A DNA stretch of 64,000 nucleotides from Prauserella marina (GTDB lineage: Bacteria; Actinomycetota; Actinomycetes; Mycobacteriales; Pseudonocardiaceae), in contig NZ_CP016353.1 in NCBI RefSeq assembly GCF_002240355.1, forward strand, positions 2,716,501 to 2,780,500, given 5' to 3'. The notes under the pieces were generated by a model, which was not told where the DNA came from, did no database searches, and saw nothing but the letters and a program-made list of their open reading frames with translations. Below, piece by piece: positions 1-8,004 of this stretch (positions within the stretch are counted from its first letter, which is position 1; the number at the start of each line of letters is the position of its first letter). Made by a program: the position numbers and the translations under genes.

Positions 1-894
1 GCCGCTGCGGCCGGAGGGGTGGAGGTCTCCTCGGCCGCGCTGTTCTTCGGCAACGCCGCCTACAACATCGTGCTCGCCGTGGTGATCTACCTGTGCTTCG
101 GCGGGCGGAAACTGTTGCGCGAGCGGCACGGCCGGGTGGCAACGGCACACGCGACGGTCACCGCGAGCGTGGCCGCCACGACCTCCACCGGCGGCGTCTC
201 GACCATCACCGGGGGTGGTGGCACCGGTGAGCCAGGAGCAAGCGGCGGTACGGAGCCCGCGTCCGGCTCCGGCAACGCGGAGCGGAAATCCGTGGCGCTG
301 CGCGCGGATCAGGCGATCACCCTGCTGGTCATGGCAGGCGTCGGTGTCGGTGCGCTCGTCTTCGACATCGAGATCGGCTTCCTGGCCCTGATCGCGGCCG
401 TGGCGCTGCACGTGGTGTTCCCGAAGCGCTTCGACAAGGCCGACAAGCAAATCGTGTGGTCGGTGGTGTTGCTCATCTGTGGAGTCACCACGCTGGTCGG
501 CGCCATGGAGCGTTACGGAACGGTCGATGTCGTCGGCAATGGCATCGCGGGTATCGGCGTCCCGCTGCTCATCGCCTTCCTGCTGTGCGTCGTCGGTGCG
601 TTCACCTCAGCTTTCGGCTCCAGCGCCGGATTGCTCGGCGTGCTGATCCCGCTCGCGGTGCCGTTCCTGTTGCAGGGGCAGATCGGGGCCAGCGCGATGA
701 TCGTCGCGCTGGCGATCTCGGCAACGGTGGTGGACTCGACGCCGTTCTCCTCGGTCGGCGCGCTGACGCTCGCCAACGCGCCGGAACGGGAACGTCCCGC
801 GTTGTTCCGCACGATGCTCGGCTGGGGGATGGCGATGGTGGTGACGGCTCCCGTGCTGACGTGGCTCGTCTTCATCCTGCCGAGTTCGGTGTGA
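1..894 (+). CDS. SLC13/MatC-like dicarboxylate permease, C-terminal part
   Basis: The reading frame is open from the window edge, so the N-terminus lies upstream; the GTG at 19 is probably internal. The visible part has about eight hydrophobic segments split by a low-complexity Gly/Thr/Ala hydrophilic linker (roughly residues 40-95). The second half, with a GSSAGLLGVLIP-type segment and a TVVDSTPFSSVGAL segment, resembles MatC/SLC13 permeases that import malonate, succinate or related acids. It is followed 33 bases later by a class II aldolase gene on the same strand and then an IclR gene, a common arrangement in small-acid catabolism. The substrate is inferred. Other ion-transporter-superfamily members (CitMHS, ArsB-like) are possible. 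Confidence 0.7.
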   Translation, partial: AAAAGGVEVSSAALFFGNAAYNIVLAVVIYLCFGGRKLLRERHGRVATAHATVTASVAATTSTGGVSTITGGGGTGEPGASGGTEPASGSGNAERKSVALRADQAITLLVMAGVGVGALVFDIEIGFLALIAAVALHVVFPKRFDKADKQIVWSVVLLICGVTTLVGAMERYGTVDVVGNGIAGIGVPLLIAFLLCVVGAFTSAFGSSAGLLGVLIPLAVPFLLQGQIGASAMIVALAISATVVDSTPFSSVGALTLANAPERERPALFRTMLGWGMAMVVTAPVLTWLVFILPSSV

Positions 895-927
895 CTGACA
901 GTCTATTGAGGATCGGAGAGGACATTC

Positions 928-1623
928 ATGTGTGCTGACGTCAGGGAAACGGTGGCGACCTCGTCGCGGGTGCTTGCCGCCTCCGGGCACGGGGACCTGA
1001 TCTGGGGTCACGTGTCGGCCCGCGACCCTGGCGGAAGGGGAGTCTGGCTGAAGGCGGCCGAATGGGGACTCGACGAGGTGACCCCCGAGCGGGTCCACCT
1101 CGTCGACGAGAAGGGAACCCTGCGCGAGGGGGAGGGAACGCCGCACAGCGAGTACCCGATCCACACCGAGATCATGGCCGCGCGCCCCGATGTGGGCGCG
1201 GTCGTCCACACGCACCCGCCGCACGCGGTCGCGCTGGCCGCCACCGGGCAGCCACTGCGCCCGGTCAGCCACGCGGCCAACTATTTCGTCCCGCCCGAGG
1301 TGCCGCGCTTCACCGACACCGCCGACCTGGTGCTCACCCCGGAACTGGGGCGGGCGCTGGCCGGTGTTCTCGGCGAGGCCCGCGCGGTGTTTCTCGTCAA
1401 CCACGGGATCGTCGCGGTCGGCAGGGACGTCGAGGAGGCGACGGTGGCGGCGATTCTGCTGGAACGCGCGTGCGCGCAGCAGTTGCTGACGCATACGGGC
1501 GGCGGCTGGCCTTCCTGGTCGCCGATCGAGGAGTCCATGGCCAAACGCGAGCACATCTACCATCGGCGCGCGGTGTCGGCGGTGTGGGACTACCTGGTGC
1601 GGAAGCTCCCAGCCGTGAGCTGA
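928..1623 (+). CDS. class II aldolase/adducin family protein
   Basis: This is a 231-residue zinc-dependent aldolase or dehydratase of the FucA/AraD/adducin fold. The metal site is visible: Glu75, His94 and His96 in VVHTHPPH, and His159 in LVNHG. These match fuculose-1-phosphate aldolase spacing within a few residues. The ATG at 928 follows a GAGAGGAC ribosome-binding site. It probably cleaves or decarboxylates a small hydroxy acid or sugar acid brought in by the upstream permease, and is co-transcribed with it. Class II aldolases next to MatC/IclR genes are often annotated as 3-oxo-tetronate or ribulose-type enzymes, but the sequence does not fix the substrate. Confidence 0.85.
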   Translation: MCADVRETVATSSRVLAASGHGDLIWGHVSARDPGGRGVWLKAAEWGLDEVTPERVHLVDEKGTLREGEGTPHSEYPIHTEIMAARPDVGAVVHTHPPHAVALAATGQPLRPVSHAANYFVPPEVPRFTDTADLVLTPELGRALAGVLGEARAVFLVNHGIVAVGRDVEEATVAAILLERACAQQLLTHTGGGWPSWSPIEESMAKREHIYHRRAVSAVWDYLVRKLPAVS

Positions 1624-1637
1624 CCGGGGCAGCCGCA

Positions 1638-1683
1638 ATCGTGCCGGGGTGTCGCCGCGCCCGGGCACGATGCGGCGACACCC
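1638..1683 (+). terminator. crossing inverted repeats (terminator or pseudoknot)
   Basis: Two perfect inverted repeats interleave between the aldolase stop and the IclR start. Arm pair A is ATCGTGCC (1638-1645) with GGCACGAT (1664-1671). Arm pair B is GGGTGTCGCCGC (1647-1658) with GCGGCGACACCC (1672-1683). The simplest role is a strong transcription terminator formed by pair B. The crossed order would also allow a pseudoknot or two alternative hairpins. No U-tract follows. Confidence 0.6.
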
Positions 1684-1718
1684 GGTGGGGCACTCGCGGG
1701 AACGGGGGGTAGGGACTC

Positions 1719-2540
1719 GTGCCGGAGTCGACTAAGATTTCTGCTGTGAAGAACGTTTCTGCGCTAGACGCGATCGAAGTCGGCCCGCGCCCGCAGTACC
1801 CGATCGAATCCGTCGACAACGCGCTGAGGATTCTGCTGCTGTTGGGGGACCGCAGTGAACTCCGGCTGACCGAGGTCGCCGACTATCTCGGCGTCGCGTC
1901 CTCGACGGCCCACCGGTTGCTGGCCATGTTGCACTACCGGGGCTTCGTCAGGCAGGACAGCCGGTCGAAGGCGTACGTGCCGGGAACGACGCTGACCGGT
2001 GTCGCCTTCTCGATCCTGCAGAAGTTCGACGTGCGGCAAACTCTGCGGCCGTTTCTGGAGCAGCTCAACGACGAGACGGGCGAGACCGTGCACGTGGCCA
2101 CCCTCGACGGTACGACGGTGCGGTTCATCGACGCGATCGAGAGCCCGAAGGCGGTGCGGGTCGCGTCGAGGCTGGGCAGGTCGATGCCGGCCAACTGCAC
2201 GTCGACGGGCAAGGCGATGCTGGCTTTCCTTCCGGAGGAACGGTTGCACCAGCTCTACCCCGCCGACGAACTGCCGGTGCTGACCGAGAACTCGATCAGC
2301 AGCAGAACCGCACTCGAACGCGAACTCGCGGGAATCAGGCGCCGTGGTTACGCGACCAGTTCCGAGGAAAGCGAAGAGGGCGTGTCGTCGGTGTCGGTGG
2401 CCTTCCCCGCCGACCGGTCCGCCTTGCGGCTGTCTTTCAACACGGCGATGCCCGTGAGCAGGGTGCGGCGCACCGAGATCAAGCGCATCGCGGAGATGAT
2501 GATCGCCACCGTCGAACGGGCCGCCGCGTTGCTGCACTGA
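1719..2540 (+). CDS. IclR family transcriptional regulator
   Basis: A 273-residue IclR regulator. An N-terminal winged helix-turn-helix (about residues 28-90; LTEVADYLGVASSTAHRLLAML) is followed by the ligand-binding domain, with the characteristic NCTSTGKAMLAFL segment. The GTG at 1719 follows AGGGAC. A second in-frame GTG at 1746 is possible, since the first nine residues are not conserved in the family. It probably controls the permease/aldolase genes upstream, responding to a pathway acid. The hairpin before it suggests it has its own promoter or is set apart from the operon by attenuation. Confidence 0.9.
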   Translation: MPESTKISAVKNVSALDAIEVGPRPQYPIESVDNALRILLLLGDRSELRLTEVADYLGVASSTAHRLLAMLHYRGFVRQDSRSKAYVPGTTLTGVAFSILQKFDVRQTLRPFLEQLNDETGETVHVATLDGTTVRFIDAIESPKAVRVASRLGRSMPANCTSTGKAMLAFLPEERLHQLYPADELPVLTENSISSRTALERELAGIRRRGYATSSEESEEGVSSVSVAFPADRSALRLSFNTAMPVSRVRRTEIKRIAEMMIATVERAAALLH

Positions 2541-2561
2541 CCAGGCGCGCGGGTTCGGCTG

Positions 2562-3152
2562 TCACTCGGTGATCCAGCCGAGGTTCACCGCTCGCTCGTG
2601 CAGGAAGTCCTCCGCCGCGGGCAGCGTGGCGAACGAGACGGCGTAGAGCGCGACGACGAGCCCGGCCGCGACGGCCCATGCGCGGCGGCGTCGCGGTGGC
2701 TGGTCCTTCGCGGCGCGGGTGCCGGACAGCCTGCGGTCGGCGGGCCTGCTGGCCCACGACACGATGCCGAGCACCGCGAACATCAGTGGCACGCCCCACG
2801 ACCCCGCGCCGTCGCCGAGGACGAGGTGCGACACCACGGCACCCGACCACAGGAAGAAGCAACCCGCGTAAGCCCATTCCTTGAGCAGGCCGAATCCGGG
2901 AGCGATGATCGCCAGCGCCGCGCCGACGTGCCAGCCGCCGAGAATGTAGGCGAAGTAGTCCGGGTATTCCAGATGACGAAGCTGGGCCTCAATCCACTCG
3001 ATCGACATCAGGTTCCACACCGATCCGGCGATCAGCTCGAACACGACGACGACGGTGGCGGTCCAGAAGACGAAGGGGCGGATTCGGCTCCGGCCGGTGT
3101 GGGTGCTCTTCTCCAGTGGGCGGCGGTCGGCCGCTGTCGTTTGCAAGTGCAT
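2562..3152 (-). CDS. DoxX-like membrane protein
   Basis: A 196-residue integral membrane protein with four hydrophobic helices. The stretch YFAYILGGWHVGAALAII matches the DoxX-like (DoxX_2) family. The ATG at 3152 has a GAGGAGACCGAG Shine-Dalgarno region. A basic linker (RAAKDQPPRRRRAW) separates the third helix from a last one near the C-terminus. Family members are linked to quinone/thiol redox membrane chemistry, but most have no proven activity. It is transcribed away from the lipoprotein at 3465. Confidence 0.7.
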   Translation of the reverse strand: MHLQTTAADRRPLEKSTHTGRSRIRPFVFWTATVVVVFELIAGSVWNLMSIEWIEAQLRHLEYPDYFAYILGGWHVGAALAIIAPGFGLLKEWAYAGCFFLWSGAVVSHLVLGDGAGSWGVPLMFAVLGIVSWASRPADRRLSGTRAAKDQPPRRRRAWAVAAGLVVALYAVSFATLPAAEDFLHERAVNLGWITE

Positions 3153-3274
3153 CTCGGTCTCCTCGGTCCGCTGTGGTGGTTCTCACGGTTACGACAGCGC
3201 AGTCGGCCACGATGTGAGATAAGCCGAGTACCCGGCGTGCCCGCGCGAGCGTTGTCAGGGGTTTGCTTCCCTGT

Positions 3275-3306
3275 TAACGATGGACATCGTTATGTCCACA
3301 GTGGAT
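3275..3306. promoter_or_regulatory. overlapping palindromes in a 312-base divergent intergenic region
   Basis: The region 3153-3464 between the divergent DoxX-like and lipoprotein genes has no gene. Inside it, TAACGAT-GGAC-ATCGTTA (3275-3292) is a perfect inverted repeat. It overlaps a second perfect repeat, GGACAT-CGTT-ATGTCC (3282-3297), and a GTCCACAGTGGAT element (3294-3306). This looks like an operator for an unknown dimeric regulator; no regulator gene is adjacent. Confidence 0.5.
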
Positions 3307-3464
3307 CCGCTGGCGGAAAAGTTGCCCGCCGGATGTTCACTGGGGCTGTCCGGGTGTTTCGTCAGGTCGTATGTGGCCCGAGAAGGATGCCCGAATTGTC
3401 TCGGTGAGGTTTGCATAAGTTACCGTGACCAGCGCACTTGTTGAGAACTTGCGGAGGAGACGTC

Positions 3465-4841
3465 ATGTCACTGGGGAGCCGGCTCGGTGTTGCCGTGTCC
3501 ACGTGCGCATTGGTGCTGTCACTGGCAGCGTGCGGCTCGGAGGAAGAGGGCTCGCCGGTGAGGGGGTTCGAACCGAATGCGGAAGCGGGTCAACCACCTG
3601 CTCAGGCTGGCAACGACGATGACGACGACGACAGGGCGGCGACGCTGCGGATACCCGAGGCGTTCGACGCCGAGACGGGCTGGATCGCGGAGGACGACGA
3701 GGGCAGGCCGCTGAAGCGCTTCCACCCCGCCCCCGAAGCCGGCGCGCTGGTGTTCGCCGATGTCGACAAATACGACAAGATCACCGGGTTGGTAGCCCGC
3801 GACGCGCGCACCGGTGAGCAACGCTGGACCAGCGAGGTCTTCGAGTTCCCCGGGAAAGAAGAGGTCGAAGGTGCCCGGGGGCGGGTGCTGGTCACGAAGG
3901 GCGGTGACGGCAAGGAATACGCCGTTCTTGCCGCGACCGGAAAAGAGGGTGGCGACGGGGTGAACAAGTCCACCGACCTCACCCAACTCGCCGTCTTCGA
4001 CACCGCCACATCGGGGGAGGGTGTCGCGCCGGTACGGCTCATCGACATTCCGGAGCGGGCGATCGAGTACCGAACGCAGGGTGATGGTCGCGTCCTGGTC
4101 AACATCCAAGGTTCAACCGCCGTGGTCGACGTCGCCACCGGTGACTTCACCGTGTACGAACACAAGGGCTCGGAGCTGGATCCTCCGAAACCCTGCATCG
4201 AGGAAACCCGTAACTGTGACCAGCGCAGGTCTGTGATGGGCGACACCGGCAAGGGCCCGCTCGTCCAGGGGCGGGACGTGTTCTGGGTCGCCGGTGGCTG
4301 GATCAGCACCGATGTCATTCCCGAGGGTGCCACCTACAGGGGCAGCGTCACCGGTAGTCAGACCTTCGGCTCGCCTGACGGCGCTGTCGCGATCGCGTCT
4401 TGGCCGACGGTCGAGGAGGAGAACATCACCCAGCGCGTCTTGGCGGCGCATGACATGGCGACCGGCAAGCCGCTGGCGGCAACCAAGTGTGAGACGTCGG
4501 GTGCGGCGATGATGTCCACGCCACCCGGACCGATGACCCGGTCGGTGGACGGGCGCTACCTGTTCGGGGCGACACTGGTGCTGGACCTGGAAACCGGCAA
4601 GGGGCACTGTTTCACCGCGACCGACGAACGCGAGCGTCTTGAGGTCTCCTCCGTCGACTCCCAGGGTGGTTCCGCCGCAACCGCCTACGGCGAGGGCGGG
4701 GGCAATGCCGGAGTGACCATCGACCTCAACACCGGCAAGGCGACGGCGCTGCCGGAAGGCACCGAGGTTCCTTCCTACATCGGCGCCGACTATGCCGTCG
4801 TCGAGGCCGCGAAGTGGACCTTCGTCTACCCGAGGGCGTGA
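3465..4841 (+). CDS. lipoprotein with predicted beta-propeller domain
   Basis: A 458-residue secreted lipoprotein. The ATG at 3465, preceded by GGAGGAGA, gives a signal peptide ending in the lipobox LAAC. After it come an acidic, Asp-rich linker (NDDDDDDR) and a long beta-rich domain with PQQ/WD-like blades (repeated DARTGEQRW, DVATGDF, DLETGKG, DLNTGKA). It should sit on the outer face of the membrane. Substrate or partner is unknown. It resembles the propeller lipoprotein at 62097-63344 in architecture, including DxxTG blade motifs. Confidence 0.7.
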   Translation: MSLGSRLGVAVSTCALVLSLAACGSEEEGSPVRGFEPNAEAGQPPAQAGNDDDDDDRAATLRIPEAFDAETGWIAEDDEGRPLKRFHPAPEAGALVFADVDKYDKITGLVARDARTGEQRWTSEVFEFPGKEEVEGARGRVLVTKGGDGKEYAVLAATGKEGGDGVNKSTDLTQLAVFDTATSGEGVAPVRLIDIPERAIEYRTQGDGRVLVNIQGSTAVVDVATGDFTVYEHKGSELDPPKPCIEETRNCDQRRSVMGDTGKGPLVQGRDVFWVAGGWISTDVIPEGATYRGSVTGSQTFGSPDGAVAIASWPTVEEENITQRVLAAHDMATGKPLAATKCETSGAAMMSTPPGPMTRSVDGRYLFGATLVLDLETGKGHCFTATDERERLEVSSVDSQGGSAATAYGEGGGNAGVTIDLNTGKATALPEGTEVPSYIGADYAVVEAAKWTFVYPRA

Positions 4842-4847
4842 GGCAGC

Positions 4848-4880
4848 CGCCGGGCGTGACCTCTGTCGTCACGCCCGGCG
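4848..4880. terminator. 13-bp perfect hairpin between convergent genes
   Basis: A perfect inverted repeat CGCCGGGCGTGAC (4848-4860) / GTCACGCCCGGCG (4868-4880) with a 7-base loop lies just after the lipoprotein stop and between convergent genes. It can act as a terminator for the + strand, although no U-tract follows. Confidence 0.75.
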
Positions 4881-4956
4881 CGTCGCCACGGCGAGTCCAC
4901 TGTGGATTTCCGGGTCGGCCGCGGGTGCCCGAGTGCGGAACCCGGCGGCCGGAGGT

Positions 4957-5940
4957 TCATGCCACCACCCGTTTCTCGACGCGCAGCACCGCCGCCATCG
5001 CGCCGTACACCAGCAGTGCCACCGTGTCCCTGTCGCCGTGACCGCCCGCTTCCTGCCACGCGGCGACCCTGGTGTCGGTGATGCGAGCTGGCGCGAGCGC
5101 GGCGAGGACGGCCAGTTCGGCCGTGGCGCGATCGATGAAGGGGAGGTCGGCGAGCAGCTCGCTGACAGGCACGCCGGGGGCCCAGCCCTCGTGTTTGGCG
5201 ATCACCGTCGCCACGAGGTCTTCGGCCCGTTCGCTCAACAGCGCCGCTCCCTCCGTCGCCGCCGCGACGAGACCGGCGAAAGCCGCACCGGCCGGGGTGT
5301 CACCCGCCCACTCCGGCAGCAACTCCTCCGGCGGCTCGTCCAACAACTCCAGTCCCGCTCCCGCCGCCCTTTTCCGTAGTACGTCACGGAAAACCGGCGC
5401 ATCCTCGAACGGTGGCGGCTCGTCACCGGTGAGCGAGCCGGGCAGCAGTCCCTGCGGAAGCATCGCGTGGGTGAGCCGGTCGATGAGGTGAGTGAACAGC
5501 AGGGTGCCGACGAACTCGGCGGTCAGTTCGGAGGGGAACGGCCGCGCGGGCACAGGGCCTCTCGCGCTCGCTCTCGCCCACTCCAGCAGCGCGCCGACGT
5601 ACTCGTCGGCCGGTGGCCTTCCCTCGCGAAGATCGGCCGCGAGCCGGGTTTCTCCGGCCAGCTCCAGTGCGGCGATCCAGCTCACCGAGTCGTAGTCGCA
5701 ATCGAGTGCCTGCGCCACTCCCAGAGCCACGATCGCCTTGTCACGCATGGGCGCGGATCCGGTCAGCTGGGATTCCCTGATCATGGCCCAGCCCGCGGCG
5801 AGAGCTTCCGGCATGGGCGACATGATCCGCACGGCCGGGCCGATGCTGCTGAACTCCTTGTCGACCTGGCGATACACCTCCGCGACGATGCCGGTCGCCA
5901 GCTCGGGGCGTACCGGTGTGACATGACGAACCATCGACAT
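4957..5940 (-). CDS. AhpD/carboxymuconolactone decarboxylase-like protein
   Basis: A 327-residue helical protein with an AhpD/CMD-like fold in the first half. The start is the ATG at 5940, after GGAGGTCGCTC. The frame is open further upstream, but that part lies antisense to another gene and has no ribosome-binding site. In true AhpD peroxidases the site is Glu...CxxC...His. Here the matching segment reads ALDCDYDSVSW, so only Cys81 remains and the second Cys and the His are missing. Peroxidase or decarboxylase activity is therefore unlikely by the known mechanism. The C-terminal half repeats the helical pattern (LSERAEDLVATVIAKHEGW), suggesting two tandem domains. Confidence 0.6.
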   Translation of the reverse strand: MSMVRHVTPVRPELATGIVAEVYRQVDKEFSSIGPAVRIMSPMPEALAAGWAMIRESQLTGSAPMRDKAIVALGVAQALDCDYDSVSWIAALELAGETRLAADLREGRPPADEYVGALLEWARASARGPVPARPFPSELTAEFVGTLLFTHLIDRLTHAMLPQGLLPGSLTGDEPPPFEDAPVFRDVLRKRAAGAGLELLDEPPEELLPEWAGDTPAGAAFAGLVAAATEGAALLSERAEDLVATVIAKHEGWAPGVPVSELLADLPFIDRATAELAVLAALAPARITDTRVAAWQEAGGHGDRDTVALLVYGAMAAVLRVEKRVVA

Positions 5941-6054
5941 GAGCGACCTCCATGATTTCGGTGTCGCCACGAATCGTCGGTGGGCGAGGGGGTCGCCGTC
6001 GTCCCGCCAGCGATGACATTTCGCGTGCCTCGGAGGGAACCGGGACGGGCCTGG

Positions 6055-6071
6055 ACTACCTCCCGGGTAGT
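6055..6071. promoter_or_regulatory. inverted repeat in divergent promoter region
   Basis: ACTACC-TCCCG-GGTAGT is a perfect 6-bp inverted repeat in the 246-base region (5941-6186) between the divergent AhpD-like gene and the small hypothetical gene. Its place and symmetry suggest a repressor operator. No dedicated regulator is evident. Confidence 0.35.
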
Positions 6072-6186
6072 ACTCCGCGCACCGAAACCGCGTCGTTCGT
6101 CCAAAGCGGTCGGCTTTCGCCGAAGTGTCGCTTCTGCCGTCGTCGTCTGTGACCATCGATGGCCGGACTGGGGAGGGCGGACACTG

Positions 6187-6837
6187 ATGGCCTGGCGACA
6201 TCAACCGCGCGACAACAAGGGCAGATTCGCGTCGAAGACCGGTGTGGCCGCCGTCGTGACGGCCAGTGTCGTCGCCTTCGGCGCGACGACCGGCGGCGTG
6301 GGCGGTGGCACCGGGCCGCTGGGTACCGGTGCGGGTACCGGCAAGAATCTTGTGGCGCGCAAGGCCGAGAGCAAGAAGTCGGCTCGCGCTGGGCGGGCCG
6401 ATGAGGCATGGCATCGTCTCGGCTTGCGTACTGTGCGCAAGGCGACTCGCCAGCACACTGACTGCGTCCGTCATTCGTTCGGGGAGGTACGGGAATTTCT
6501 CATCCGTAATCCCTGTGCCTCGTTGAAACGTACGTTGTTCGCGGTGGGCGAGGGCAAGGACTCGGTGGTGGTTTCGGTTGCCTGGGTGGAGTTCCGCACT
6601 CGGGCGCGGGCCGTCAAGTTCCGCGAGCTCATCGACGTGCATGGCACCGGCGACATCGCACCGTTGGCAGGTGGGCTCGTCGGAGCGGCCGATGTCCGCT
6701 TCACCGGGCACAACTACGATTCCCGGCTGAACAGGGCGGTGCTCACCGTCGCCGAAACCGAGCCGCTTTCCGGAGAATTCAGCGGCGAGGACCTTGATAC
6801 GGCGGCCGAGGTCGCCGCGCTTCTGCCCCGGCCGTGA
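6187..6837 (+). CDS. hypothetical protein
   Basis: A 216-residue protein of unknown function. The start is the ATG at 6187 after GGAGGG; the frame is open upstream, but that stretch lacks a ribosome-binding site. A basic N-terminus (WRHQPRDNKGRFASK) precedes one hydrophobic Ala/Val/Gly-rich segment and a glycine-rich linker. A soluble domain with two cysteines (HTDC and NPCASLKRT) follows. This fits a membrane-anchored or exported protein. In the C-terminal domain an SVAWVEFRTRARAVKFRELI stretch looks like a mixed alpha/beta domain. No family is recognised. Confidence 0.65.
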   Translation: MAWRHQPRDNKGRFASKTGVAAVVTASVVAFGATTGGVGGGTGPLGTGAGTGKNLVARKAESKKSARAGRADEAWHRLGLRTVRKATRQHTDCVRHSFGEVREFLIRNPCASLKRTLFAVGEGKDSVVVSVAWVEFRTRARAVKFRELIDVHGTGDIAPLAGGLVGAADVRFTGHNYDSRLNRAVLTVAETEPLSGEFSGEDLDTAAEVAALLPRP

Positions 6838-6847
6838 GCGAATCAGC

Positions 6848-7480
6848 CTACCGTCCGCCGCCGAGGGCCCAGCCCTTGCGGATCGACCGGCGGGCTCGCT
6901 CCGGCCGGTCTCCGGCGGCGGTGAACAGCGCGGTGAGCATCGGTATCGCGTGGTCGAACGCCTCGGCGGGGAGCGGACCGTGAATCACCAATGACGCCAG
7001 CCCGTGCCCGATGGCCCAGCTCTGGGTGGCAAGACCGGCCGCGTCGACATCGGGGGAGAACCGGCCGCGCGCCTTGGCGCGGGTGATCGCGTCGACGAGA
7101 GCCTGGAGCGTCGTGTCGGCGGCCGCGGGATCCTCCAGATCGAAACCGGCGTCGAACATGACGCGATAGAGGTCGGGGTTCGCCTCGGCGTTGGCGACGT
7201 AGGCGGCGCCAAGCGCGGCGAGATCCCTGACCGGGTCGGCCGATTCCTCGACGGCGGCGAGCGCGGCGGCGAGCCGCGTGAACCCTTCCTGGCGCACAGC
7301 TCGCCACAAGCCGGTCATACCGTCGAAGTAGGTGTAGACCGCCATGGTCGACACCCCGGTTCCGGCGACGAGCGACCGCAACGTGACCGGTTGCCTCGCG
7401 CGCAGCATCGCCGCCGCTCGCCGGATGAGCAGTGCGCGCACCGCCGGATCCTTGGTCCTGACCACAACTCGACAATACAT
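6848..7480 (-). CDS. TetR family regulator
   Basis: A 210-residue TetR-type repressor. The helix-turn-helix is TLRSLVAGTGVSTMAVYTYF near the N-terminus, and the C-terminal domain (WAIGHGLASLVIHG) is of the TetR_C_33 type. The start is uncertain. The ATG at 7480 lies inside a palindrome that is probably its own operator, so a leaderless or downstream GTG start (7465) is equally possible. It is divergent from the RidA-like gene at 7536 and probably represses it as well as itself. Confidence 0.85.
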   Translation of the reverse strand: MYCRVVVRTKDPAVRALLIRRAAAMLRARQPVTLRSLVAGTGVSTMAVYTYFDGMTGLWRAVRQEGFTRLAAALAAVEESADPVRDLAALGAAYVANAEANPDLYRVMFDAGFDLEDPAAADTTLQALVDAITRAKARGRFSPDVDAAGLATQSWAIGHGLASLVIHGPLPAEAFDHAIPMLTALFTAAGDRPERARRSIRKGWALGGGR

Positions 7481-7488
7481 GGCATTGT
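7472..7488. promoter_or_regulatory. probable TetR operator
   Basis: ACAAT-N7-ATTGT is a perfect inverted repeat at the 5' end of the TetR gene, in the short region shared with the divergent RidA-like gene. This is the usual position for an autoregulatory TetR operator. Confidence 0.5.
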
Positions 7489-7535
7489 TATGCTTTGATG
7501 GCCCGACCGAATCCCGCCCAGGAATGGAGTCCGCG

Positions 7536-7939
7536 ATGACCGTGACCCTCGTCAACCCCGACGGCTTGCCCAAACCCGATGTGTACAGGTGTCCGTCGCC
7601 AGTGGTTCGAAGCTGGTGTTCCTCGCCGGGCAGGTCGCCCGCGACGGGGAAGGGAACCCGGTGGGGCCGGGCGACCTCGCCGCGCAGGTGGAACAGGCAT
7701 ACCGCAACATAGGCACCGCGCTCGCGGCGGTCGGCGGATCGTTCGACGACGTCGCCAAGCTGACCGTCTACGTCGTCGACTGGGATCCCGGCAAGATGCC
7801 GTTGCTCGGCGAGGGCATCGGCAGGGCCGCGGCCGCGATGGGAGTCGATCCGGTCAAGCCGATCACCCTCCTCGGCGTCGCGGCGCTCGGCGAACCGGAT
7901 CTGCTCGTCGAAGTGGAGGCGACCGCCGTCCTCGACTGA
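7536..7939 (+). pseudogene. RidA/YjgF family gene with an apparent frameshift
   Basis: The ATG at 7536, with GGAATGGAG before it, opens a perfect RidA N-terminus (MTVTLVNPDGLPKPDVY). After codon 17 the RidA sequence continues in another frame as QVSVASGSKLVFLAGQVA, from about 7586 to the stop at 7939. A normal family member would read ...DVYRQVSVA, so four bases seem to be lost near 7584-7588. A shortened 116-residue protein could start at the GTG at 7589, but would lack the first beta strand. The usual substrate-binding Arg is also replaced (KPITLLGV), as in non-canonical Rid groups. This is either a real inactivation or a sequencing error. Confidence 0.7.
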
Positions 7940-8004
7940 GCACCGCGCCGTCGATCCCGGGAATGCCGTGCTTTGCCGTACGGCGCCACCACTAGGCTTC
8001 CCGG

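Noticed and set aside
607-1668. Long minus-strand open frame over the aldolase gene
   Set aside because: It is Arg/Gly/His-rich low-complexity translation typical of the antisense strand in GC-rich coding DNA; the + strand protein is a clear class II aldolase.
5941-6711. Upstream extension of the minus-strand AhpD-like gene
   Set aside because: The frame stays open, but it lies antisense to the hypothetical gene at 6187, has no family similarity, and the ATG at 5940 has a strong ribosome-binding site.
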